NCBI RefSeq assembly: GCF_012933545.1
Contig: NZ_JAADJU010000004.1
Location: forward strand, 124,001 to 188,000
DNA from: Rouxiella aceris
GTDB taxonomy: Bacteria > Pseudomonadota > Gammaproteobacteria > Enterobacterales > Enterobacteriaceae
Direction of reading: 5' to 3'
DNA length: 64,000 nt
Shown here: positions 29,792-38,703 of the stretch, piece by piece
Numbering within the stretch: the stretch's first letter is position 1
Layout: every line of letters starts with the position of its first letter
Position numbers and translations under genes: made by a program
The notes under the pieces: generated by a model
What the model was told of the DNA's origin: nothing
Seen by the model: only the letters and a program-made list of their open reading frames with translations
Databases searched by the model: none

Positions 29792-29962
29792 ATGCCACAA
29801 ATTCTCGCTGACCACGCCCAGATATGCTTTGTCTTGACGCCAGGTGATGGTGTAAAAGACGGGCAAAATTTTGAGTACGGAATGGGGTTCGACGCTGGCA
29901 ACGCAGCCGCCTGGGGTAAGTGCCAAATTTTAAGCAGCCTGCACCGAAAAGTGCAGGCTTGA
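29792..29962 (+). pseudogene. Short ORF resembling the C-terminal part of a nucleoside 2-deoxyribosyltransferase
   Basis: A 56-codon ORF (open without a start back to 29756). Its segment FVLTPGDGVKDGQNFEYGMG followed by FDAGNAAAWGK resembles the DG...G(T)xxExGYAxAxGK motif of nucleoside 2-deoxyribosyltransferases, with aspartate in place of the catalytic glutamate. There is no N-terminal half and no good ribosome-binding site. It could be a remnant of a lost gene or a chance match; I favour a decayed fragment with low confidence. Confidence 0.3.
29935..29961 (-). terminator. Hairpin after trhO
   Basis: AAGCCTGCAC-TTTT-CGGTGCAGGCT pairs over about nine bases, 19 bases beyond the trhO stop on the minus strand. 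No long T run follows (GCTTAAAATTTGG). It overlaps the end of the short plus-strand ORF. Confidence 0.55.
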
Positions 29963-29979
29963 ACATCGCATAAAAGGAA

Positions 29980-31047
29980 TTAAGACTGCGGATCGGCGGG
30001 TTTTGGGGCAGGAATATGCATTGTCGTCTGTAATAATCCTTTTGATTTATTAAAGATTTTCATGCCATTTTCCCGACCGGCGCGTAAAGCTCGCTGCTGT
30101 TCCGCGGGCAATTTAAGTTCAGTCTGGCAGATTTCACTACAGCAACCGTCAAACTTGGCGGCACATGCCGGACACTGAATAAATAGCAAATGACAGCCGT
30201 CATTAAGACAGTTGGTGTGATTATCGCATTCAGCACCGCACTGATGACAATGGGCTATCACATCGTCGGAGATCCTTTCCCCCATGCGTTCGTCAAAGAC
30301 AAAGTTTTTGCCTTTAAACTTAACCGGCAAACCCTGCTCTTTGGCGCGACGGGCATACTCGATAATGCCACCTTCAACGTGATACACATTTTTAAAACCG
30401 TTATGCAGCATATAGGCACTGGCCTTTTCGCAGCGGATACCGCCGGTGCAGTACATAACAATCTTCTTATCTTTATTTTCCTTGAGCATATCAACGGCCA
30501 TCGGCAGTTGGTCGCGGAAGGTATCGGAAGGCACTTCAATCGCCTGGTCGAAATGCCCCACTTCATATTCGTAGTGATTGCGCATATCGACAAATAACGC
30601 ATCGGGATCGTCAATCATCGCATTGACCTGTTCCGCCTTGAGGTATTCACCAACATTGGCAGGGTCAAAGGTATCATCGTCAATACCGTCGGCGACAATA
30701 CGGTCGCGAACTTTCAACCGCAGTACCCAAAAGGATTTACCATCGTCCTCAAGGGCAATATTCAGGCGCACCTGGTCCAGTGCCGGATGGCTGGCAAAAA
30801 GCTGCTGTTTAAACGCGGCAAACTGACTTTGCGGCACACTGATTTGCGCATTGATGCCTTCTTTCGCCACATAAATGCGGCCAAATACGTTTAACTTAAT
30901 CAGTTCGATATAAAGACTGTCACGAAACCCTTGCGGATCGTCGAGATGAAAATATTTGTAAAAAGAAACTGTGGTGCGTGGCTCGGTTTCGGCCAACATG
31001 CGCGCTTTCAGTTCCTCGTTAGAAATTCGGTTATGTAACACTGGCAT
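29980..31047 (-). CDS. trhO: tRNA uridine(34) hydroxylase TrhO
   Basis: Formerly YceA; oxygen-dependent enzyme making 5-hydroxyuridine at the tRNA wobble position. It has an N-terminal UPF0176 domain, a rhodanese domain with active cysteine C200 in [12 protein letters not shown], and a C-terminal cysteine-rich region ([27 protein letters not shown]) likely to bind zinc. It is 355 residues, the family norm. Divergent from the reductase gene to its right across 240 bases. Confidence 0.94.
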   Translation of the reverse strand: MPVLHNRISNEELKARMLAETEPRTTVSFYKYFHLDDPQGFRDSLYIELIKLNVFGRIYVAKEGINAQISVPQSQFAAFKQQLFASHPALDQVRLNIALEDDGKSFWVLRLKVRDRIVADGIDDDTFDPANVGEYLKAEQVNAMIDDPDALFVDMRNHYEYEVGHFDQAIEVPSDTFRDQLPMAVDMLKENKDKKIVMYCTGGIRCEKASAYMLHNGFKNVYHVEGGIIEYARRAKEQGLPVKFKGKNFVFDERMGERISDDVIAHCHQCGAECDNHTNCLNDGCHLLFIQCPACAAKFDGCCSEICQTELKLPAEQQRALRAGRENGMKIFNKSKGLLQTTMHIPAPKPADPQS

Positions 31048-31289
31048 GGTGTACTTTCCTGTCTTTCGCTGAGGTGATCAAAAATAAAAACGGCGCCATC
31101 ATACATGAAACCACGGTGACGATTAAAGTAGCGATGGCGACATCTCTGGTTGCAAATTACAACGTCGAATTTTCGGCCCATACTCAACAATGGCGTAATC
31201 TGCCTGTAGGCATTGATTTATCTCTCTTCTTTGTATGGCCGCCATCGCAGATGGACGAGCCGGCAGAAGACTTACTGATTGAGGGCACT

Positions 31290-32387
31290 ATGAGCAAGCT
31301 ATTTGAAGGCATTCAACTCGGTTCTTTAACCTTAGCCAACCGCATAGTTATCGCACCTATGTGTCAATACTCGGCTGACGAAGGTAAAGCCACCTCCTGG
31401 CATCACGCACATTTGGGTCAGCTATCGTTTTCCGGTGCCGGCCTGTTGATCCTCGAAGCCACCGCAGTTGAAAAAGTGGGCCGCATCTCGCCACAGGATC
31501 TGGGATTGTGGAATGATGAAACCCAAAGCGCATTAGCCGGTCTGATGACCTCGTTGCGCGCCAACAGTGAGATGCCCATTGGCATTCAGTTAGGTCATGC
31601 CGGGCGTAAAGCCTCCTGCTACGCGCCGTGGCAAGGAGGAACACATATCAGCAGCCAACAGGGTGGCTGGCAGACCATTGCCCCCTCAGCCCTGGCTTTT
31701 GCCGACGGTGACCAGGCTCCTGAAGCCATGACCCTGGAAAGGATCGCACAGCTAAAACAGGCCTTTGTCGACAGCGCCAAACGTGCCGATCAGCTCGGCT
31801 TTGATTTGATTGAGTTGCACGGTGCCCACGGCTACCTGCTGCATCAGTTCCTTTCACCGCTCGCCAATCAGCGTGACGATCAGTACGGTGGCTCGCTGGA
31901 AAATCGTATGCGTCTGCTACTGGAGATTTTCCAGGAAGTACGTCAGGTATTTGCCGATCATAAACCGGTTGGCGTGCGCATTTCCGCCAGCGACTGGGTT
32001 GCCGGGGGCTGGGATCTTGAACAGTCCGTCGTACTGGCAAAAGCGCTGGAAAAACTGGGCTGTAGCTTTATTCACGTCTCCAGCGGCGGCTTGTCGCCAC
32101 AACAAAAGATTGCCGTTGGACCGAATTATCAGGTCCCCTTTGCACAAGGCATCAAACAGGCGGTAGCGATGCCGGTTATTGCCGTCGGTTTGATCACTGA
32201 AGCGGAACAGGCCGAAGCCATTATTGGTACCGGCCAGGCGGATATGGTCGCCCTGGCACGCGGCATACTGTATGACCCACGCTGGCCATGGCACGCGGCG
32301 GCAAAATTGGGGGCAAAAGTTGCGGCACCAAAACAATACTGGCGCAGTGAACCTCATAATGTAAAAGGTCTGTTTAACGTGAAATAA
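31290..32387 (+). CDS. Old-yellow-enzyme family NADPH dehydrogenase (YqjM type)
   Basis: A 365-residue FMN TIM-barrel ene-reductase. Motifs of the thermophilic-like OYE class: NRIVIAPMCQYSA with the active-site cysteine, LGHAGRKAS, ELHGAHGYLLHQFLSPLAN with the substrate-binding His pair, and GADMVALARG-like GQADMVALARGILYDP near the C terminus. The ATG at 31290 has GAGGG upstream; the longer ORF to 31074 is not conserved. It reduces activated C=C bonds (enones, nitroesters); the physiological substrate is unknown. It is absent from this position in E. coli. Confidence 0.88.
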   Translation: MSKLFEGIQLGSLTLANRIVIAPMCQYSADEGKATSWHHAHLGQLSFSGAGLLILEATAVEKVGRISPQDLGLWNDETQSALAGLMTSLRANSEMPIGIQLGHAGRKASCYAPWQGGTHISSQQGGWQTIAPSALAFADGDQAPEAMTLERIAQLKQAFVDSAKRADQLGFDLIELHGAHGYLLHQFLSPLANQRDDQYGGSLENRMRLLLEIFQEVRQVFADHKPVGVRISASDWVAGGWDLEQSVVLAKALEKLGCSFIHVSSGGLSPQQKIAVGPNYQVPFAQGIKQAVAMPVIAVGLITEAEQAEAIIGTGQADMVALARGILYDPRWPWHAAAKLGAKVAAPKQYWRSEPHNVKGLFNVK

Positions 32388-32426
32388 GCCTCGCGCGATA
32401 ACTTCCCCACTCTGCGATGACTATTT

Positions 32427-32460
32427 AATCAGGCTGCCAGCATCAGGCAGCCTGATTTTT
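32427..32460 (+). terminator. Terminator of the OYE gene
   Basis: AATCAGGCTGCC, an 8-base loop, GGCAGCCTGATTTTT: a 12-pair stem and five Ts, 40 bases after the stop. Confidence 0.92.
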
Positions 32461-32887
32461 CGCTGCCAGCAAAAGTAGCGATATGTGCGCATATTGCATT
32501 TTTATTGCATCCTGCGCCGCAGCCCGATTGACAAAACTCACTTCTTTTACAATATTCAAATCGTTGATGACGCTTGCCACTTAGCCTGCGGTGACAAAAA
32601 AGTCTGTCACACCGCAAACAGCGGCTAACGCCTAAACTTTAAACGTATCTGAGGGATTTATGGGCTGAAAACCTTAAAAATGAGGTTTTAATGCCTTCCT
32701 TTTTCACCTTGATAAAAAAAAGTGCCAAAATATATGACTTTGCTTTGGGAAATCGCGGCTGCAAAAATCAATTTACTGAGCGCGGAACATTCCCACGGCG
32801 GGCTACGAGTAGGCGGTAAGCCAATGAGCAAACACCGTCTAGACAGAGCTTATATTTTCCTACTTCAAACTATGACGCAGAGATTTT
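32461..32887 (+). other. Intergenic region upstream of lpxL
   Basis: About 430 bases with no gene I believe in. An in-frame 62-codon ORF (32722-32910) runs out of frame into lpxL without a ribosome-binding site or family match. The region must carry the lpxL promoter. Confidence 0.5.
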
Positions 32888-33808
32888 ATGACTCAGGTTC
32901 CAACCTTTAACCGTTCATTACTGCACCCTCGTTACTGGCCGACCTGGATTGGTCTGGGATTGTTGTATCTGCTTGTGCAATTGCCTTACCCGCTGATCTA
33001 TCGCTTAGGCTGCGGTATAGGGCGTTTCTCCATGCGTTTCTTAAAGCGCCGTTTCAACATCGCCCAACGCAATCTTGAATTATGCTTTCCCGATATGCCG
33101 CAGCAGCAGCGCGATCAGTTAGTGATAAAAAACTTTGAATCCGTCGGCATGGGCCTGTTTGAAACCGGTATGGCCTGGTTCTGGCCTGACTGGCGTATTG
33201 AGCGCTGGTTTAAAGTCAGCGGACTCGAGCATATCCAACGGGCTCGCGATAATCAGCAAGGTGTGTTGTTGATTGGTGTGCATTTTCTGACGCTGGAGCT
33301 GGGAGCGCGCATCTTTGGCATCCATAATCCTGGTGTCGGGGTCTATCGCCCACATGACAACAAACTGATGGACTGGATACAAACCAAGGGACGGATGCGC
33401 TCCAATAAGGCGATGCTTGACCGCAAAGACCTGAAAGGCATGATCCGCAGCCTGAAACAGGGGGATATCATCTGGTATGCGCCGGATCATGATTATGGCC
33501 CGCGCAGCAGCGTGTTTGTGCCGTTTTTTGCCGTGGATAAAGCTGCCACCACCACCGGGACCTATCTGCTGGCGCGAATGGGTAAACCGGCGATTATGCC
33601 TTTTACGCCACGTCGTCTGCCGGGCGGCAAAGGCTACGAACTGCTGATCCATCCGGCGGTAGAAAACTTCCCGCTGGATAATGAAGTGGTGGCTGCGGCC
33701 CATATGAATAAAGTGGTGGAGGATGAGATCAAACTCGCGCCCGAACAATATATGTGGCTACATCGCCGCTTTAAAACCCGTCCCAAAGGTGAACCTTCGC
33801 TTTACTGA
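32888..33808 (+). CDS. lpxL: Lipid A lauroyltransferase
   Basis: Inner-membrane acyltransferase (HtrB) adding laurate to Kdo2-lipid IVA using acyl-ACP. An N-terminal membrane anchor (about residues 18-36) is followed by the HX4E catalytic motif H132-FLTL-E137. Conserved blocks [17 protein letters not shown] and [11 protein letters not shown] are present. It is 306 residues, the same as E. coli. It is transcribed as a single gene between the OYE and DoxX genes. Confidence 0.95.
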   Translation: MTQVPTFNRSLLHPRYWPTWIGLGLLYLLVQLPYPLIYRLGCGIGRFSMRFLKRRFNIAQRNLELCFPDMPQQQRDQLVIKNFESVGMGLFETGMAWFWPDWRIERWFKVSGLEHIQRARDNQQGVLLIGVHFLTLELGARIFGIHNPGVGVYRPHDNKLMDWIQTKGRMRSNKAMLDRKDLKGMIRSLKQGDIIWYAPDHDYGPRSSVFVPFFAVDKAATTTGTYLLARMGKPAIMPFTPRRLPGGKGYELLIHPAVENFPLDNEVVAAAHMNKVVEDEIKLAPEQYMWLHRRFKTRPKGEPSLY

Positions 33809-34042
33809 TGCGGCTAATGTTTCTGGCAAAACCGGATTGTGGGGATGCCAGAAGCTATCTGGTTCAAGCTGTTTGATTTGTTTAAACAGTTTTTTTGAAA
33901 GACTCCATCAAAGTTATCTGATTTCCACAGCCGCCTTTGCGGAGAATACTAGCCCTAATTTCTTAGCGTGATCTGTCTGCAATGTTGCAAGACACAAGTT
34001 TCACGCTATGTCGCTGCACGTATTCTCACAAAGGACATCACC

Positions 34043-34477
34043 ATGTTGGCTAAATTGAACACCAGTTTTACACGCATTACCGATCATCCGGATTTTGGTA
34101 AACTATTGCTGCGGTTAACTTTTGGTATTCTGATTTTATTCCACGGCGTTGCCAAAATGGAAAACGGCGTCGGTTGGGTTGTTAAAATGCTCGAGGGGCA
34201 CGGCTTGCCTGGCTTTATTGCCTACGGTGCCTATATTGGTGAAGTCGTCGCGCCATTGCTGATTATCCTGGGTATCTTTACTCGCCCGGCAGCGGCGGTG
34301 ATCTCTTTCAACCTGATTGTGGCTGTTTTGCTGGTGGTCGGCGGTAAATTCTTTACCCTGACCGAAGTCGGCGCATGGGGATTAGAAAGCGAAGCCCTGT
34401 ACTTCTTTGGCGGACTGGTGATTATGCTGCTCGGTAGCGGTCGTTATTCTGTGGTCAGCAACCCGGCGCTGCGTTAA
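34043..34477 (+). CDS. DoxX family membrane protein
   Basis: A 144-residue protein with four hydrophobic segments and the DoxX signature LLLRLTFGILILFHGVAK near the N terminus, then GEVVAPLLIILGIFTRPAA. ATG at 34043 with AAAGGA six bases upstream is favoured over an in-frame ATG at 33968. DoxX proteins are inner-membrane oxidoreductase partners; E. coli YqjF and YphA are related. Its role here is unknown. Confidence 0.85.
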   Translation: MLAKLNTSFTRITDHPDFGKLLLRLTFGILILFHGVAKMENGVGWVVKMLEGHGLPGFIAYGAYIGEVVAPLLIILGIFTRPAAAVISFNLIVAVLLVVGGKFFTLTEVGAWGLESEALYFFGGLVIMLLGSGRYSVVSNPALR

Positions 34478-34502
34478 ACATTAACGCCGCTGTAACCAGC
34501 CA

Positions 34503-34540
34503 AAGCAGGTGAGGATAGCCATTCACCTGCTTGTTCTTTC
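34503..34540 (+). terminator. Terminator of the DoxX gene
   Basis: AGCAGGTGA, a 10-base loop and TCACCTGCT, then TGTTCTTTC, 26 bases after the stop. The stem is nine pairs with an interrupted T tract. Confidence 0.75.
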
Positions 34541-34699
34541 CCGTCTTTTGTCTGTTTTTATCGCTTTATCCTGCTTTGAACCGCGATTTTATTTTCTGTA
34601 ATAGATCAGTCACAATATTGAATTGGGTGATAATTGGGCGCATAATTACTCTGCTAACTTTTTATTTCTCGGCTCTGTCCCCTCAGTGGCACGGAGTAA

Positions 34700-35962
34700 A
34701 TGGACCTCACTTATCGGTATTTTATGACTTCGGTTTCGGCATCGGATACGGCCCCCACTCCAATAAACTGGAAACGTAATCTTTTTATTGCCTGGATTGG
34801 TTGTTTTCTGACCGGCGCAGCCTTTAGCCTGATTATGCCTTTCCTGCCGCTGTATGTTGAAACCCTTGGCGTTACCGGCCATGAGTCACTGAATATGTGG
34901 TCAGGCCTGGTCTTCAGTATTACCTTCCTGTTTTCTGCCATTGCTTCCCCCTTCTGGGGTGGATTAGCCGATCGCAAAGGCAGAAAAATCATGTTATTGC
35001 GATCCGCTCTCGGCATGGCCATTGTGATGGCACTGATGGGGATGGCGCACAATATCTGGCAGTTTCTGGTGTTACGCGCCCTGCTGGGCCTGCTGGGCGG
35101 TTTTGTACCCAATGCCAATGCGCTGATCGCCACCCAAATCCCGCGTAACAAAAGTGGTTGGGCGCTGGGTACCTTATCCACCGGGGCGGTGAGCGGCGCG
35201 CTGATTGGCCCGCTGGTCGGCGGGATCCTCGCCGACAATTATGGGCTGCGACCGGTATTCTTTATTACCGCCAGCGTACTCTTTATCTGTTTTCTGATGA
35301 CCCTCTACTTTATCCGTGAACAGTTTGTGCCGGTGAATAAAAAAGACGTGCTTAGCAGAAAGCAGGTTTTTGCTTCGCTCAAAGATCCCAAATTGGTGCT
35401 TTGTCTGTTTGTCAGTACCCTGATTATCCAGGTCGCCACCGGCTCCATTGCCCCTATTTTGACGCTCTATGTCCGCGAGCTGGCAGGTAACACGCAAAAT
35501 CTGGCCTTTATCAGCGGCATGATTGCCTCGGTACCAGGGGTGGCGGCGCTGATGAGCGCGCCAAAACTGGGGAAACTGGGCGACAGAATCGGGCCAGAAC
35601 GTATTTTGGTGGCGATGATGGGCGTATCGGTCCTGTTGCTGGTGCCGATGGCCTTTGTGCAAAACCCGCTACAGTTGGGGATACTGCGATTTTTGTTGGG
35701 TGCCGCCGACGGCGCTTTGCTACCCGCGGTACAAACTCTGCTGATTTATAACTGTACCAATCAGGTCGCTGGCCGAGTATTTAGCTATAACCAGTCGTTT
35801 CGTGATGTCGGCAATGTCACAGGTCCGCTACTGGGAGCCACGGTATCAGCCAGCTACGGCTTTCGTGCCGTATTTTGCGTTACCGCCTGCGTGGTGTTAT
35901 TTAATGCTTTCTATTCCTACTGGTGTTTACAACGCCGCCCCAGCCAGTCGCTGGTAGAGTAA
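34700..35962 (+). CDS. mdtG: MFS multidrug transporter MdtG
   Basis: A 12-segment DHA1-family proton antiporter (formerly YceE), 420 residues and colinear with E. coli Mdt[40 protein letters not shown], and [20 protein letters not shown]. In E. coli it gives resistance to deoxycholate and fosfomycin when overexpressed. CGGAG five bases before the ATG at 34700 supports the longer start; a second ATG at 34724 is possible. Confidence 0.94.
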   Translation: MDLTYRYFMTSVSASDTAPTPINWKRNLFIAWIGCFLTGAAFSLIMPFLPLYVETLGVTGHESLNMWSGLVFSITFLFSAIASPFWGGLADRKGRKIMLLRSALGMAIVMALMGMAHNIWQFLVLRALLGLLGGFVPNANALIATQIPRNKSGWALGTLSTGAVSGALIGPLVGGILADNYGLRPVFFITASVLFICFLMTLYFIREQFVPVNKKDVLSRKQVFASLKDPKLVLCLFVSTLIIQVATGSIAPILTLYVRELAGNTQNLAFISGMIASVPGVAALMSAPKLGKLGDRIGPERILVAMMGVSVLLLVPMAFVQNPLQLGILRFLLGAADGALLPAVQTLLIYNCTNQVAGRVFSYNQSFRDVGNVTGPLLGATVSASYGFRAVFCVTACVVLFNAFYSYWCLQRRPSQSLVE

Positions 35963-36004
35963 CCTGCGCGTTATTCTGCTCGAACGACGTTAAGTCAAAA
36001 ACGG

Positions 36005-36403
36005 TTACTTTTTGCCAGCCGCTTGCGGACCCTGCTCGGCCGCATCAGATACTTCCACGACAGAGACACGCACCTCATAATGCTTGCCCGCACTGGCTAC
36101 CGGGATCACGGTGTTAAGTTTTTGCAGGGTATCGGTCGGATTATCACTGGCAACCGACGCACAGAACAGCTCACCTCCGTGGCAGAAACCGTGCATTGGC
36201 GGTGGCATCATTCCCATAGGCGGCATCGGTGGATGATGCGGCATATCTTCATCATCATGAAACGGCATATCTTGCTGGGAATGACTCATTGCCACCGGGT
36301 TGGAGGGCGCTTTCTGGCTGGAGTCTGCCGCCTGGCTGGCGACGCTGATTAATACCGCCATTGCGCACAGCGGTAAGCAGATACTACGGGTGGAAATTTT
36401 CAT
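36005..36403 (-). CDS. Exported His/Met/Pro-rich protein
   Basis: A 132-residue protein with a typical signal peptide ending near SQAAD. The mature part has a segment dense in His, Met, Pro and Asp (DMPFHDDEDMPHHPPMPPMG then more Met/Pro, HGFCHGGELFC), followed by a more ordinary C-terminal half (VIPVASAGKHYEVRVSVVEV). Two cysteines lie near the metal-type segment. The composition suggests periplasmic copper or other soft-metal binding, but no family is recognised. It is convergent with mdtG. ATG at 36403 fits the signal peptide better than the ORF's first start. Confidence 0.75.
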   Translation of the reverse strand: MKISTRSICLPLCAMAVLISVASQAADSSQKAPSNPVAMSHSQQDMPFHDDEDMPHHPPMPPMGMMPPPMHGFCHGGELFCASVASDNPTDTLQKLNTVIPVASAGKHYEVRVSVVEVSDAAEQGPQAAGKK

Positions 36404-36628
36404 AACTACGGCCTTTTCAATAGAGTTCATCGCTACTTTGAGCCAGTAAAATCAGCGACGAAACCGCGTTTGCTAAACTTTTACCCTAATGATTCACCCC
36501 CTTTGCAAAGCTGTATATCTGCTGACACTTATGGCGGGGAATAGCGGCTACCAGTGCACAAAAATCATTGGCAATAACATAACCAACCTATAGGCTAAAA
36601 GCAGGTTAATCACAGGAAAACCGCTATT

Positions 36629-37234
36629 ATGTCTAATCAGTATTGGCTTCAACCCACACGACTTGAGGGCGAAACAGTCAGCCTGCTCCCATTGCAGCCA
36701 GAACACGCAGAGGCTCTGCTGCATGCAGCTTCTGATGGCAAGCTTTGGCAACTGTGGTACACCTCGGTACCCAATCAGGATAACATCGACAATTACATCA
36801 CTCAGGCGTTGGCCGATCAACAAGCAGGTCTGGCCTTACCCTTCGTCGTGGTGCATAACGCCACAAAACAGATCATTGGCACCACCCGTTTTTGTCATGC
36901 CGATAGTCAACAGCACCGCGTTGAAATTGGCTTCACCTGGTATGCCAAAAGTTTTCACAAGACAAAGGTCAATACCGAGTGCAAATATTTGCTACTGCGC
37001 CATGCATTTGAACAACTTGCCGCGATAGCTGTCGAGTTGCGAACACACTGGCATAACCATACTTCCCGGGCAGCAATTGCGCGTCTAGGAGCCAAACAAG
37101 ACGGCGTGTTACGCAACCATCAAAAAAATAACGATGGGAGCTACCGTGATACCGTCGTTTTCTCCATCATTGACAGCGAATGGTTGATAGTAAAAAAAAG
37201 TCTACATTTTAAATTGCAACAGGCCTACCGCTAA
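36629..37234 (+). CDS. GNAT family N-acetyltransferase (RimJ/RimL-like)
   Basis: A 201-residue acetyltransferase of the Acetyltransf_3 type: RLEGETVSLLPLQPEHAEAL at the N terminus, then GFTWYAKSFHKTKVNTECKYL and HNHTSRAAIARLGAKQDGVLRNH, which form the acetyl-CoA binding and C-terminal blocks of small-molecule or ribosomal-protein acetylases. No substrate can be named. It is a single gene with a terminator behind it. Confidence 0.85.
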   Translation: MSNQYWLQPTRLEGETVSLLPLQPEHAEALLHAASDGKLWQLWYTSVPNQDNIDNYITQALADQQAGLALPFVVVHNATKQIIGTTRFCHADSQQHRVEIGFTWYAKSFHKTKVNTECKYLLLRHAFEQLAAIAVELRTHWHNHTSRAAIARLGAKQDGVLRNHQKNNDGSYRDTVVFSIIDSEWLIVKKSLHFKLQQAYR

Positions 37235-37244
37235 AAAATCCGCA

Positions 37245-37280
37245 GGCTATCCCTGGATCTTATGGATAGCCTTGTTATTT
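37245..37280 (+). terminator. Terminator of the GNAT gene
   Basis: GGCTATCC, an 11-base loop and GGATAGCC, then TTGTTATTTT, immediately after the stop. Confidence 0.85.
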
Positions 37281-37562
37281 TGCCCAACAGTCAGCGCTCT
37301 GATGTCTCTATATCTCGCCGTATCGCCTCCAGATACACAGACTTCCAGATGGCTAATATCCTTTCGGATTAACTTATGCTTTTTCGGTAATTGCCATTTA
37401 GTCCAACCTCGTGAAAAATCAGCTAATCAATTCATTTTGTGAATAAAAGCCTCACCAAAGGCATTCCGGAATTGTAATCCCGTAACCCTGTCTCAGACCA
37501 AATCCAGCCAGGCATCCCCTTCTACTCCCCGGACGCACGTTCCGTGACTGAGGAGGAAAGAG

Positions 37563-37622
37563 ATGCCGCCGCGATCGGAAGAGATTAAGGGGGACAACCA
37601 TGATGACTGCACAGGGTACTGA
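37563..37622 (+). CDS. Possible 19-codon leader peptide upstream of the binding-protein gene
   Basis: A short ORF, MPPRSEEIKGDNHDDCTGY, ends two bases before the ATG of the periplasmic binding-protein gene. It is preceded by GAGGAGGAAAGAG, the strongest Shine-Dalgarno in this region and much stronger than the one for the downstream gene (AGGG). This arrangement suggests translational coupling or a leader peptide. It may instead reflect a non-coding purine tract, so the call is tentative. Confidence 0.4.
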   Translation: MPPRSEEIKGDNHDDCTGY

Positions 37623-37624
37623 TA

Positions 37625-38695
37625 ATGAAACTCCTTTCCACCTCGTTACTGGCATTAAGCCTGTTCTCTGCTTCAGCCACCTTCGCCGCTACGTTGGCAC
37701 CGGTGCCGCAAAGTATTGCTGACCATAAAGGTCCTATCCGCATTGCAGTGATCCGTAATCTCGGCTCCGACGATAACACCACGCAATTTGTCTCTGGGGT
37801 GGTTCAGGAAGGTCGCAAACTCGGCTTTCAGGTCAGCACCTTTCTAAGTAACGGTGACGATGCCAAATTCCAGGATTTCGTTAATCAGGCCATCAGCCAA
37901 AAATATGACGGTATTATTCTGTCTCAGGGACGGGATCCCTACTCCACCGACTTGCTGAAACGCATTAGCGCCAGCGGCATTGCAGTTTCAGTGTTTGATA
38001 CTGCGGTGAACGGTACTATCCCTGGCGTCACCGTTAGCCAGCAGGATGATGCTTCGCTGACCGATCTCTCCTTTGGTCAGTTGGTAAAAGATCACAACGG
38101 TAAAGCCAATATCGTCAAGCTGTGGGTGGCTGGTTTCCCGCCGATGGAACGTCGCCAAACCGAATATAAAAAGTTGCTGCAATCGCAGCCAGGAATTCAT
38201 GAGCTGGAATCCATTGGCGCCGTCTCTTCTGACGTGCAAGGGGATACAGCCAATAAAGTGGGCGCCATCCTCGCCAAATACCCGAAAGGCAAAATTGATG
38301 CGATCTGGGGCACCTGGGATGCTTTTAGCCAGGGTGCCTACAAGGCTCTGCAGGAGAATGGCCGTACAGAGATCAAACTCTACAGCATCGATATCTCCAA
38401 TCAGGATTTAGCCTTGATGCGCGCAGCCAACAGCCCATGGAAGGTCAGCGTCGCGGTAGATCCCAAGCTGATTGGTGCCATCAACCTGCGTCTGGTTGCC
38501 AACAAGATTGCCGGTGAAAAAACCCCAGCCACCTATGAGTTTAAAGCGGCTTCTATTCCGCAGGCGCTGCTGGCAAGCAACCCGGATGCAGTCAACGTCG
38601 CCTCGCTAAGTAAAATCATCCCGGGCTGGGGTAAGTCAGATGACTTTATCGCCCCCTGGTTTGCCACCCTTGAAGCGCAGCACAGCAAAAAATAG
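37625..38695 (+). CDS. Periplasmic sugar-type substrate-binding protein (orphan)
   Basis: A 356-residue type I periplasmic binding protein (Peripla_BP_4, RbsB-like). Signal peptide cleaves near TFAAT. The N-lobe block IRIAVIRNLGSDDNTTQFVSG and the hinge region DGIILSQGRDPYSTDLLKR, then AVFDTAVNG and AIWGTWDAFSQGAYKAL, follow the family. No ABC permease or ATPase gene is adjacent; the only partner is the propeller gene nine bases downstream. It may feed a transporter encoded elsewhere or act as a sensor. The ligand is unknown. Confidence 0.85.
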   Translation: MKLLSTSLLALSLFSASATFAATLAPVPQSIADHKGPIRIAVIRNLGSDDNTTQFVSGVVQEGRKLGFQVSTFLSNGDDAKFQDFVNQAISQKYDGIILSQGRDPYSTDLLKRISASGIAVSVFDTAVNGTIPGVTVSQQDDASLTDLSFGQLVKDHNGKANIVKLWVAGFPPMERRQTEYKKLLQSQPGIHELESIGAVSSDVQGDTANKVGAILAKYPKGKIDAIWGTWDAFSQGAYKALQENGRTEIKLYSIDISNQDLALMRAANSPWKVSVAVDPKLIGAINLRLVANKIAGEKTPATYEFKAASIPQALLASNPDAVNVASLSKIIPGWGKSDDFIAPWFATLEAQHSKK

Positions 38696-38703
38696 GGCCA
38701 CTG

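Noticed and set aside
32722-32910. 62-codon ORF overlapping the lpxL start
   Set aside because: No ribosome-binding site, no recognisable family, and it runs out of frame into lpxL; likely chance.
37600-37713. ORF starting at ATG 37600 after AAGGGGG, overlapping the binding-protein start
   Set aside because: It reads through the binding-protein signal peptide in another frame and its product looks random; the alternative leader ORF at 37563 is the better candidate.
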